From: Desulfuromonadaceae bacterium | GTDB lineage: Bacteria > Desulfobacterota > Desulfuromonadia > Geobacterales > Pseudopelobacteraceae | DNA: 39,918 bases | Assembly (NCBI GenBank): GCA_028712075.1 | Contig: JAQTQX010000035.1 | Span: 1 to 39,918, forward strand | Direction: 5' to 3' | Part shown: positions 15,580 to 25,000 of the stretch, one piece after another | Numbering within the stretch: the first letter of the stretch is position 1 | Layout of the letters: each line of letters starts with the position of its first letter | Notes under the pieces: generated by a model | The model's database searches: none | What the model was told of the DNA's origin: nothing | The model's input: only the letters and a program-made list of their open reading frames with translations | Made by a program: the position numbers and the translations under genes

Positions 15580-18500
15580 ATTTCATCCTCTCTAGTTCTT
15601 ATGTATAGGCTATGCAAGGACAGTGACTGAATAAAAATGTATGTCATTATTAGCAATGAGCAAACAATTCCTACTGGATATAAAGATGGATTCAGTGTCA
15701 TTGTTTTTAATAAAACATTCATAATACCAGTACCTGCTACAGGGAGACCAAGTGTGGTTAACCAGTTTATATCAGAAACATCTTGGTTAGAAATCAAAGT
15801 TTGTAATCCACTTATTATGACGCTCGTTATGAGTGAAAATATAAAAGCTAATTCTGCAAGTCCTGATAACATCAAAAGAATAGAAACAAGAGTAAATGCT
15901 CCCCAGAGCAAGTTAACTCCGAACATCGCTCCATTCCCTCCCCCACTAATCATATAAGCCCCAGCGCCTGTCTCGGGATTTGTAATGATATATCCGCAGC
16001 CAATCCAACCGTTGAAGGTGATGTTGGTCTTTGAGACGGTAACCACTTTACCCGCATTGACTGCATTGGCTATGTCGTCCTTGGTTTGCTGGTCGATTTG
16101 CAGTTGTGGAAGGGTGGTGGCAATGTTGCTTTGGTTAACGGTGTAGATTGGTATGCCTTGGTCATTGGCAATTTTGAGTGCTTTTACCGTGCTGATGCCT
16201 TCTGCCTTATTATCCGGTGTCGAGAACAACTGCTCCGGCACGCTGTGCTCCAATGCAGATGAAGTCATGCCGCTGGACAGCATGTAGTTTCTAGCGGTGT
16301 CAGCGTTACCGTCTTTCGGTTTCACCACCTGCATTAGATAATCGGCATCCATGTTGAGGCCGCCGGATTGCACCCATCGTGGAATACCCCACAGGGTGAG
16401 AACTCTCAGCTTGGTAGCGAAGATGGTTTCCGACGGCAGGGTGATGGCGTTGACGTTCATGGTTCTTGCGGTGATGTAGTTCATGGTGCCCAGCTCTGCA
16501 TGATAGGCCATAGCGGTAGTATGCAGCAGGTCGCCGATCAGGTCGTCTTTGGTCAGGTTGGTAAAGTCGCTGTTCTGAAGCTTGGTTTTGGTGGCTTCCA
16601 GTTTTGTTTTGAGAGCCGTTAATTGTTCCTGGCTGATTCTGCCCAGGTTCAGACCGATTGCCTGATATACTCCGGCGTCGATGTAGTTGGTTACCTGACT
16701 TGAACCATATGCCGGATCGGAGAAGGTCATGGTAAAGATGTTGGTGCCGCCCAAGCCAATTGGTTCACCGGTAGCCACAACCTGCCCATCAATCCTCAAT
16801 TCCGGCTTCACGTTGATAAGATAGGCCGGGAGCTGACTCGGCAGTTCGCTCGGTTGGATCGGTGTGCCGTCGGCATGGGGTGTGGGGAGATAGGCGTTGA
16901 TGATCGCTTCGTCTTGAGGAGTTGCCGGGGAGTAGCTAAGGGTGATCTTTTTGCCTGCCAACTCTGCAAGGCTCTTGCTTATATTCAGGGAATTATCCAC
17001 AGAAGCAGGGGCGTCAGGATCAACAATTGAATAATCAAAAATTGAAGGGCTTGAAGTGTCGTTCTTTACGTTGAAGGAGAGTTTTTGCCGTAGTGTGTCG
17101 GGAATAGTAGCAAAGGTTGCTCCCTTGACTGCGGTTCGGTACGGCAGCGTTCCGAGCAGATGTGGGTATTCTTTTTTGACGATTTCCTTCTTACCAAGGA
17201 CATCGCCGACAGTGGCGTTCGGGTAGTTCTGCTGGATATAACTCTGCACTCGCGTCTGGTAATCTTGCATGGCCTGCTGAGTGGCGAGCGAGTTGACGCC
17301 GGTGACATAGCCTTGGGCTTCGTTGATGGTGGCACTGGATTGTATCTGAGTCAGAAACGCCTGAGCGTCAAAGGGAACGGCACTTTTTACGTCAATGCCA
17401 GCGGTATAGGTGTTCTGTTTGTAGCTGGGATCAAGCTTGATCCAGGTGTCACCTTTACCATTTACATGCTTTGCCCCGCGAAAAGGAATGTAGTTGATGA
17501 ACGCCTCGACCCAGACATGCTCAAAACGGGCAGCTACTACTTTGCCGCCGGACGTGAGCCCTTTGGTGGGAATGCCGCCGCTGCTCATGAAGTCCAGCGC
17601 GGACATCGGGTCTGTAAAGCCCCCGGCCCAGTTCATAATTTTATCGATGGGTAGCTCAATGGTGCCGGTTACATAGCGGGCTGAGATGCCTGCTGCACGT
17701 AGCAGCGCAATCAGAAGCGACGAAGAGTCAAAGGCGTTCCCCTGCTTGGTAAGCATGGTCATCTGCGCCCCTTGGATGCTGCCCCAGGTAGGGACGAATT
17801 CGATGTTGTTCCGCACCCACTCGTAAATCTTCACCGGGTTATTGCCCAGCTCCAGCGCCTTTGCCTTTATTTCGGGGGTGAACTGAACTTCTATGGTTTC
17901 TGCCAGATCATCGGCGGTGGGAGCAATGGCGTTGATGCTGCTGGAGGCCAGCAACCCGGCCAGCGACCCGATGGACGCTACCTGAATCCTCTTGGCGTTT
18001 TTCCAGGCATGCTTGTCCTTCTTGAGATCCTTTTCAAACTCCTCCTTCTTCATCCTCGGTTCGCGCTTGTTTGCTTTCGGTTGCCGATGGGGAAGATTGT
18101 TCGGATCAAGCTTCTGATGACGTGAGGGAGCTTTCACCCGTTCCAAATGTTTTCTGGTTTTCTCAATCTCAATCTCGACCTCAGCCTGTCCTTTAGCCTT
18201 CTCGACCCGCTCGATGTTGCCCTTCAGTTCACTCAAGTTGTCGTCGTAATGTTTGACGAACTTGCGGTGGCGTTCCAGGATTTCAGGTGAAAGTTTGGCA
18301 TCTTTGAGTTTCTTCTCCGTCTCGGCAAACTGCTTGCGGATATCGACATCGAGCGTTTCCATCTCGGTCTTGCCCGCCGTTAGCCGCTGCCGCTTCTTGT
18401 CAACATCACCCTTCGGATCGGCAAGGGTTTCTTCCAGATCGCCGGTCAGCTTGGCAAACCGTTCTTCCGGACCCTCGGCCTGCTTCTTCGCGGCTTCAAC

Positions 18501-18620
18501 GGCCTTCCCTTTCTTCGCCGCATCAACCGCCGCATGGGCGATGCTGAATACGCCGCCGGACGTCCAGGTAAAGAATCCCAGTACCACCGCTGCAATAATC
18601 CTTGAGTGCTTGCGAAACAT
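15573..18620 (-). CDS. Exported transglutaminase-like protein B with membrane-helix C-terminal tip
   Basis: 1015 aa from ATG 18620 (GGAGGG upstream; the in-frame TTG 12 bases earlier is less likely). Signal peptide residues 1-30 end IAHA. A charged coiled-coil region spans ~35-165, then a linker with KLDPNNLPHRQPK. The transglutaminase-like core is at ~245-400: TKQGNAFD, LLIALLRAAGISARY, H368 in FEHVW and D397 in IKLDPS. The nucleophilic Cys position holds Ala296. Beta-rich domains continue to GYIITNP and ISGGGNG (~897). The last 118 residues are unrelated to paralogue A and contain about four membrane helices. The family occurs in deltaproteobacteria, also fused to RHS-type proteins as I recall. 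The likely role is an exported carrier presenting a variable tip, inferred from the A/B comparison. Confidence 0.78.
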   Translation of the reverse strand: MFRKHSRIIAAVVLGFFTWTSGGVFSIAHAAVDAAKKGKAVEAAKKQAEGPEERFAKLTGDLEETLADPKGDVDKKRQRLTAGKTEMETLDVDIRKQFAETEKKLKDAKLSPEILERHRKFVKHYDDNLSELKGNIERVEKAKGQAEVEIEIEKTRKHLERVKAPSRHQKLDPNNLPHRQPKANKREPRMKKEEFEKDLKKDKHAWKNAKRIQVASIGSLAGLLASSSINAIAPTADDLAETIEVQFTPEIKAKALELGNNPVKIYEWVRNNIEFVPTWGSIQGAQMTMLTKQGNAFDSSSLLIALLRAAGISARYVTGTIELPIDKIMNWAGGFTDPMSALDFMSSGGIPTKGLTSGGKVVAARFEHVWVEAFINYIPFRGAKHVNGKGDTWIKLDPSYKQNTYTAGIDVKSAVPFDAQAFLTQIQSSATINEAQGYVTGVNSLATQQAMQDYQTRVQSYIQQNYPNATVGDVLGKKEIVKKEYPHLLGTLPYRTAVKGATFATIPDTLRQKLSFNVKNDTSSPSIFDYSIVDPDAPASVDNSLNISKSLAELAGKKITLSYSPATPQDEAIINAYLPTPHADGTPIQPSELPSQLPAYLINVKPELRIDGQVVATGEPIGLGGTNIFTMTFSDPAYGSSQVTNYIDAGVYQAIGLNLGRISQEQLTALKTKLEATKTKLQNSDFTNLTKDDLIGDLLHTTAMAYHAELGTMNYITARTMNVNAITLPSETIFATKLRVLTLWGIPRWVQSGGLNMDADYLMQVVKPKDGNADTARNYMLSSGMTSSALEHSVPEQLFSTPDNKAEGISTVKALKIANDQGIPIYTVNQSNIATTLPQLQIDQQTKDDIANAVNAGKVVTVSKTNITFNGWIGCGYIITNPETGAGAYMISGGGNGAMFGVNLLWGAFTLVSILLMLSGLAELAFIFSLITSVIISGLQTLISNQDVSDINWLTTLGLPVAGTGIMNVLLKTMTLNPSLYPVGIVCSLLIMTYIFIQSLSLHSLYIRTREDEIC

Positions 18621-18735
18621 CGATCCCTCCAAAAACAGCTATTTTAATTAAAATTCAAATTTTGTAATGAACGGCGACAAAACTACTTAAAAGCACGACC
18701 TATGTCAACTCAACAAAATGTTGTTTTAATCAAAC

Positions 18736-20289
18736 TCAGCCACGGCTCAAGCCTTCGGGTTCAACAGGAACCTCAGCTAGTCCCGGCACAATTACCCGCA
18801 CCCCTTTTTCTTCCGGCAGATGCCCCATAGGCACACCCCAGTAGCTGTCAACGACCCGGCCAACAAGGATGCCGGTGGTGACTTGTGACGCCGTGGCGCT
18901 CATCCGGGGGGAGAACGTGAGCGTGGTTCTGGCGTAGACGCTGCCGGTTGCGGTGACGGTTTGGAAGCCTGTTTTTGCGGCGCTGATTGTTACTGTGCCG
19001 GGGGTGACGTAGGTGAAGGAGTACGTACCGTCGGCTCCGGTGGTGGCGCTGCCGCTCCAGGCTCCGGTAATGGTTATGGCGACGCCGGTCAGGGGTTTGC
19101 CGGTGGAGTCGGTGATTGTTCCGGCGATGGTGCCGGTTGTGGCGGCGGAGGTCATCGGTATGATGCCGAGGCTGGCGGTGACATCGACCACAACGGTGGC
19201 GGTTGCACTGGTTGCGGCATATCCGGTCAGGGAGAAGTTGACCTTCTGTGCACCTGCCGGAATGTCGGACAGGGTGAAATTGCCGAATGCGTCGGTGGTA
19301 GTGTTGATCAGTTGGTTGCTGTCAAGAACAACAGCGACTCCGGTCACTTTCTGCCCGGTTATTTTGTCGATAACCGTGCCGGTGATCTTGCCTCCCGCAG
19401 GTGCCGGCGGTGGCGGGGATGGTTTGTTTTCAGAGAGGTAGAGCGCTTTCAGGGCCAGCGCGGTTGAGTATGGATCATCGTTCCAGGAGCCGTTTGCGGA
19501 TTGGCTTGTGATAAGGTAGTTGGCGGCGCTTGTCAATGCCGCTTGGTTGGTGGATACGGCCACGAGAGCGGTATAGGCAAGAGCCGTTTCATAGGCTGTT
19601 GAAGACGGACTCCCGAACCCGCCGTCTGCGTTCTGCTGGGCGAGGAGATAGATTGTGGCTTTGTTTACGGCAGTGGCGATGGTGGTCATCTGCGGGAACT
19701 GTTGGAGTGTGGCGGAGACGATTGCGGTCAGGTAAACATTGCTGTCAGCCTGCCCTGAGCCTGTCGATGGGAATCCCCAGCCGCCGTCGAGGTTTTGGCT
19801 TCCGGTCAGGTATGCAAGGGCAGGGTTGATGGCTGTGAGGTCGGTATAGTTGGCGGATTTAAGGGGCTGGAGGGCGAGGGCGGTGTCGAGGATGGCATTT
19901 GAATATTCGTCGTCCAGCCCCCAGTTGCCGTCAATGACGTTTCTGAGTGCGATGAGTCCGTTGATATCAACTGTAACATCAAAAGCGGATTTGGCTCTGA
20001 TTTGAAGCCGCTTTGCAGCAAAATCCGTCGAATCAAGTTGCTGTGAATTTAGCCAGCCAAGACCTTCCTGGAATGGCATCCCCGTGTTTCCGGTAACTCG
20101 AAAGGTCTCCAATGTTTCAGCAGTGGAGATGAACTGCTCCGTCAAAGATGAGGAATTGCCCCAACTCTTATCGCTGTTCTGGTTTGCGGCCAGCCAGCTA
20201 AGACCGGATGAAATTGAAGCAGACTGGGCAAAGGCGAGCCCGACTGAAAAATATGTAAGTAAAATACCAAGCAATACCCGCTTCAACAT
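18736..20289 (-). CDS. Shortened paralogue of the giant toroid protein
   Basis: 517 aa. Signal peptide is residues 1-21 (LAFA end), with AGGAGG before ATG 20289. Toroid repeats run from ~25 to 290, then a proline hinge (PSPPPPAPAGG) and three carboxypeptidase-regulatory-like domains. The first ~150 residues differ clearly from the giant protein, while from LKSANYTDL onward the two are nearly identical. The match stops abruptly at VEPEG, after which only LSRG precedes the stop, in the middle of the third beta domain. It could be a truncated pseudogene, a short functional form or a donor for gene conversion. It is followed 115 bases later by transglutaminase-like gene B. Confidence 0.72.
   Translation of the reverse strand: MLKRVLLGILLTYFSVGLAFAQSASISSGLSWLAANQNSDKSWGNSSSLTEQFISTAETLETFRVTGNTGMPFQEGLGWLNSQQLDSTDFAAKRLQIRAKSAFDVTVDINGLIALRNVIDGNWGLDDEYSNAILDTALALQPLKSANYTDLTAINPALAYLTGSQNLDGGWGFPSTGSGQADSNVYLTAIVSATLQQFPQMTTIATAVNKATIYLLAQQNADGGFGSPSSTAYETALAYTALVAVSTNQAALTSAANYLITSQSANGSWNDDPYSTALALKALYLSENKPSPPPPAPAGGKITGTVIDKITGQKVTGVAVVLDSNQLINTTTDAFGNFTLSDIPAGAQKVNFSLTGYAATSATATVVVDVTASLGIIPMTSAATTGTIAGTITDSTGKPLTGVAITITGAWSGSATTGADGTYSFTYVTPGTVTISAAKTGFQTVTATGSVYARTTLTFSPRMSATASQVTTGILVGRVVDSYWGVPMGHLPEEKGVRVIVPGLAEVPVEPEGLSRG
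18751..19860 (-). repeat. Near-identical block shared with 10005-11090 (copy 2)
   Basis: It carries the same coding content as copy 1, with an abrupt 3' boundary at GCCTTCGGG (18751). The main internal differences are small insertions, one at 19749-19771 adding STGSGQA-type codons and one near 19605 adding codons before the YETALAY motif. Confidence 0.85.
19749..19771. repeat. CCTGAGCCTGTCGA-type dispersed short repeat inserted in frame
   Basis: The shorter toroid gene contains CCTGCCCTGAGCCTGTCGATGGG here, encoding P-S-T-G-S-G-Q-A. The giant paralogue has T-Q-G-D at the same site. The core CCTGAGCCTGTCGA is, to my knowledge, a very common dispersed oligonucleotide in environmental bacterial genomes. 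The comparison indicates in-frame insertion after duplication. Confidence 0.55.
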
Positions 20290-20341
20290 ACGGCCTCCTG
20301 ATAAAACGACACTAAAGTAAAATATAACAATTTAGATTAAT

Positions 20342-21025
20342 TCAGTTTTTACTTTTCAAAACAACGAGAATTTCTCTGAGCAGTGTGTTTGTTTCCTCGC
20401 TAATCTTTAATGCCTTTTCGCTCTGCTGGACTGCTATGTCATATTTTGCAAGTCCTTCTTCCTGCTTTATTAAGGCAGTATTTGTGTATGTCTTATTCTT
20501 TTTATAAATTACTAACAAACCGCATGCTAATATGGCAATTAAAGCGAAGTTTGAAAGATTTGATACCCACAAAGATTGCTTCTGTCTGCTTGTTGCCCTC
20601 TTTGAAATACTGATCGCATACTCTTTGCTTGAAAGCCATTTCGAGTTCTTTTTGTCGAAATAAAGCGTATTTGTGCTTTCCCACATAGAATATATATACC
20701 CATATTGTTTGACTAAATTCTTATCAAATCCGGATAGTTCCACTTGGACAGTGCCAAGCGAATATTCTAAATCAGCATCTCCCCCTAAATCGCCATAGAC
20801 TAGATTTTTTATCGACAGTTCACCCTCATACGGGAAATAACTTGTTTTGAATTTATAATGACGGTCTTTCAGCTTCTCAAAAACTATCGTTTTCGGATCG
20901 GCTTTTTGCTGTTTTTCCCATGCCTGTATTAATGAATCATCCGTAGGTTGTGCAAATAGAGGAGATGCAGAAATCATAAAAAGTGCAGAAACACACAACA
21001 CTAAAAAGGTAGTAAGTCGAATCAT
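20342..21025 (-). CDS. Membrane-anchored protein of unknown function with coiled-coil tail
   Basis: 227 aa, GGAGG before ATG 21025. The layout is a signal peptide or first helix (residues 1-25, ending PLFA), a polar exported domain (~27-150), one membrane helix (~152-175, FALIAILACGLLVIYKKN) and a C-terminal coiled coil (~185-225) that would lie in the cytoplasm. I do not recognise a family. It lies 48 bases after the HEAT-like gene and before the shorter toroid gene, all on one strand. A(+T)-rich codon use compared with its neighbours suggests transfer together with the HEAT-like gene and the toxin tip. It may be a second immunity or accessory protein, but nothing in the sequence proves this. 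Confidence 0.65.
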   Translation of the reverse strand: MIRLTTFLVLCVSALFMISASPLFAQPTDDSLIQAWEKQQKADPKTIVFEKLKDRHYKFKTSYFPYEGELSIKNLVYGDLGGDADLEYSLGTVQVELSGFDKNLVKQYGYIYSMWESTNTLYFDKKNSKWLSSKEYAISISKRATSRQKQSLWVSNLSNFALIAILACGLLVIYKKNKTYTNTALIKQEEGLAKYDIAVQQSEKALKISEETNTLLREILVVLKSKN

Positions 21026-21073
21026 TTTGGATAACCTCCGCGAGCGTTTAGAAATAGGAATTCGTGTGCACTA

Positions 21074-22051
21074 TCAATGGTGCAGCTTCAGAATTTTTGC
21101 AAATTTGTCTGCAAGTTTTTTGCTTATGGAATTCAGCGCCTTATGTGCCGTAAGGAACGTCACATATTGCCCTCTTTGAAGATAAGGCAACTCTGGAGAG
21201 CTGATCAAATCAGACCACCCCTCCGGAACAGATTCCAACTGTTTGACCAGATATTTTTCTGCTTCAGGAATTGGACAATCTTGGAGGGCGTCGTTTACCC
21301 AATGGATGAGTGTCGAATACGACATATCGCTTGGGTCTTTAATTCGTTGCAAGATAGCGGCTAGTTTTTCTTGAGTACCGGGAATTTTTAATTTTGCACA
21401 TGCATAGAGAGCCCGGCCACATTTTTCCATTGCATTCTCGTCAAATTGCGCGGGTTCAGCCATTGCAAAAAGCGCGTTGACTACCCGATGCCGTAAAGTA
21501 TCATCCTGAATGCTGGGATATAACTCATTCACAAATGTAAAATGTGAACCGCTGGAATTCCAGCCTGTGCCCACTAGTTCCGTTGCAACTTCATTCAAGA
21601 GGTCGTCATCAGACAAGGATTTCCACTTATCGAGCATTTCTAATAATTTTATATGTCTCATTTTGGGCGCTGCATTTAATAATATTTTTTCAGCTCTCGT
21701 GCTCATGTCTTTTGTGTCGATAAACTTAAATAATCTACCTATCTCGGCATCACCAGAAATACGAAACATTTCCAGAAGTTCCTGCTCAATATCCGCATCT
21801 GACATCTGTTCCCATTTCCTGATAGTACATTTAGTTTTGTCATCAATGTACTTAGAGGCTAGCCGAATAAAAGAATCAAAAAGTCGGTTAAGTATGCTCC
21901 CGTCTATTATTTCGGTGCGATGATAAATTTCATCGGTTGCAGTAATGAAATCTAATTTATTACTTTCAATATAATCAGCTATTCTGCTGTCTAATTCCTT
22001 GTCTGACAATTTAATCCATTGCAGCACTGATCTTTTTAGGTTGTTATTCAT
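21074..22051 (-). CDS. HEAT-like helical protein with three W-x2-(L/M)-S-D repeats, candidate immunity protein
   Basis: 325 aa. I start at ATG 22051 with TGAGGA upstream; GTG 22063 would overlap the previous stop by four bases. Either way the gene is tightly coupled to transglutaminase-like gene A. There is no signal peptide or membrane helix, so it is cytoplasmic. It is all-helical and acidic. The motif W-x2-(L/M)-S-D-x-(D/E)-(L/I) occurs at W12 (WIKLSDKEL), W80 (WEQMSDADI) and W143 (WKSLSDDDL), giving ~65-residue repeats. HEAT-like or SUKH-like helical proteins often neutralise toxins encoded just upstream. Position, overlap and location fit an immunity protein for the ART-like tip, but I do not recognise a named family. 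Confidence 0.65.
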   Translation of the reverse strand: MNNNLKRSVLQWIKLSDKELDSRIADYIESNKLDFITATDEIYHRTEIIDGSILNRLFDSFIRLASKYIDDKTKCTIRKWEQMSDADIEQELLEMFRISGDAEIGRLFKFIDTKDMSTRAEKILLNAAPKMRHIKLLEMLDKWKSLSDDDLLNEVATELVGTGWNSSGSHFTFVNELYPSIQDDTLRHRVVNALFAMAEPAQFDENAMEKCGRALYACAKLKIPGTQEKLAAILQRIKDPSDMSYSTLIHWVNDALQDCPIPEAEKYLVKQLESVPEGWSDLISSPELPYLQRGQYVTFLTAHKALNSISKKLADKFAKILKLHH

Positions 22052-22059
22052 AATATTCC

Positions 22060-25000
22060 TCACGGCACCAACCTGTATTGCTGGTATGAATTGGGAGAAC
22101 CAAAATATAGAGTGCCCTTATGATGCAGTTGAGTGCCACCTCTGAAATTACACACATTGAACTCGCTCAGATAATTTGGATAATCAGTTGTATTTATTCT
22201 TAAATCTATAAATGAAGTTACTTCTCTTGGATCATTATTAGGAGGTGGATCTTTTATACCAAGTATTGTAGAAATTTTTATTCGATCTATTTCGAATAGT
22301 GGATTAATGAAGACATCGTTAGTCAGATACGGCCCACCGTCAGCAACGGGGCATTCACCACCGGCACTCCCGTACAATCGGTAAAGGAAGAATCCTGATA
22401 GATCCTGTAAGGTCTCTGCTAAGATCAATTCTACAGTTTCCATTTTCGTATAATGCCTCAAAACGACCCAATTATCCCGTTTGTTATTATTCGCAGTGTC
22501 AACAGCCTGTTTTACTGCTGCTACAATTAACCCCAATAGCAGTGCGCATAAAAGCGCCCAAGGATTACCCATCGGAACAGGTATTGAGACGGGTGCAGCT
22601 GAAGTTATCCCCATAATAAAGCCACCAGCCATTTTCAATTTCAGCCCCATATTGCTTGCCATGATACTGACCAGCCAGGCACTTATTCCTATTGCAGGCA
22701 GTTTGGGAGTTGGTTGTACAAACGCTTGCTCAGTAGGGCTATCTCCCCCATTCAATCCTCCACTAATCCGATAGGCAGCGGTTCCGTCAACCGGATTGGT
22801 GATGATGTACCCTATGCCGTTCCATCCCAGGTGACTGATGTTCGTTTTCGGTATCTGCACCACCAACCCCGCATTTACAGCATTTGCCACTTCATCCCTG
22901 ATCTCCTGCGACACCTGGAGTTTGGGCAGTGTTGCCGCGACATTATTGGCATCGATACCGTAGATAGGTATCCCCTGGTCATTTGCCAGTTTCATGGCGT
23001 TTACCGCCGAAATGCTATCACCGATGTTTTTACCAAAAAGCTGATCAAACACCGCACCTTCCAGAAACGATGAGTTGGCGCCCGACTGCTGCATGTAGGC
23101 GTATTCCTTGGTGCTGTCGATCACCTTTGCCATGACTGATTGATTGTCGAGCTTGACGTCGATGTTGCGGCTCTTGTAGGTGCCATAGGCGCGCAGCCCC
23201 CAGAGCCATGACAGCGAGATTTTTGCCGTTGCCGCCAGTTCGGAGGGATGACGCAGGTTTCTCACCCCGATGGTCTTGGCAATCACGTCGTTGAAGGCAT
23301 CTACTTCGCCCCAATAGGACAATGTTGTCTGATGCAGCATTTCACCGACCGGGTCGGAGAAGTCGTTTTTGTCGATCCTGTTTTGCAGCACGTCGAGAGC
23401 GATTTTTGATGGATTCAAACCGATGGCCGCGTAGTCGCCGGCGTACAAGTTATGCGTAACCAGTTGCGAACTGTTCAGGGCTGAAATGGAAATAGTGAGT
23501 GGCTGTTCGATTCCCATGCCGACCGGTGGGCCGGTTGCAACTACTACGTTATCGATCCTCACGGTTGGAACCACTTGAATCAGATAAGCGGGGAGAGTTG
23601 TTGCCTGTTGCGCGACATAGCTGTCGATGATTGCCTTGTCCGCCGGGGTGGCTGGATCAAAGCTGACAATTACGCGCTTACCCGCCAATTGCGGCAGGCT
23701 TGCGGAGAAGGATAGGCCGGTTGTTGCCAGCAACTCGCCATACTCGTCGATGTTTGGGGTGCCGGGAATGTCGAATTTTATGTTGTGGCGATACGAGGCC
23801 GGAACTTCCGAGGCTTCAACACCGGTAACAACCACCTTGTAAGGGAGGCTGGCCGGTAGAATGGGTTGTTCTTTGCGGATAATATCCTTTTTGCCGAGGA
23901 TGTCGGCTGCGGTGGCATTAGGCAGGTTCTGGGCGACGTAGTTTTCAAGTCTGGTGTTGTAGTCGGAAAGTGTCGTCTGGATTGTGGATGAGCTGACGTT
24001 GGTTACGTACCCTTCCTGGTCATTGACGATTGCCGCGGCTCTCAGTTGTGCGGCGAAGCCTTGCCCGTCAAAGGGGACAGCGGTTTTGAAGTCAACTCCA
24101 TCGGAATAGTTGTATTTCTTGAAGCTGCCGTCGAGCGGAATCCAGGTATCACCCTCCTTGTGGACGGCGCCTCTTGAGGGGATGTAATCGATCCAAGCCT
24201 TGACCCAGACATGTTCAAGTCGGGCGGCAACAACTTTTCCTCCCGATCTGAGCCCTGTTATCGGCACACCGCCGCTTGCCATGAAGTTCAAAGCAGCGTT
24301 CGGATCGGTGAATCCTCCTGCCCAGTTCATGACCTTGTCGATGGGCAGTTCCACCGTGCCGGTGGCGTAACGGGCGCTGATGCCTGCGGCACGCAACAGC
24401 GCAATGAGGAGCGAAGCGGTGTCAAAGGCGTTCCCCTGTTTGGTGAGCAGAGTCATCTGCGCACCCTGGATGCTGCCCCAGGTAGGGACGAATTCGATAT
24501 TGTTCCGTACCCATTCGTAAATTTTCACCGGGTTATTGCCCAGCTCCAGCGCTTTGGCCTTTATTTCGGGGGTGAACTGCACCTCAACGGTTTCGGCCAG
24601 ATCATCAGCGGTGAGCAACCCGGCAACGGAGCCGCTGGCGGCAACCTGTATCCGTTTGGCACTCTTCCAGGCGTGTTTGTCTTTCTTGAGATCCCGGTCG
24701 AATTCTTCTTTCTTCATGCGCGGTTCGCGCTTCTGCGCTTTTGGCTGCCGATGGGGAAGATTGTTCGGGTCAAGCTTTTGGTGACGAGACGGAGCTTTGA
24801 CCCGCTTCAAGTGGTCATGAACCTTACGTAATTCCGTTTCGGCCTCGGCATTGTTTTTGGCCTTCTCGACCCGTTCAATGTTCCTCTTAAGTTCATTCAG
24901 GTTGTCGTCGTAATGTTTGACGAACTTGCGATGGCGCTCCAGTATCTCGGCGGGAAGCTTGGCGTCTTTTAGCTTCTTCTCCGTCTCGGCGAACTGCCCG

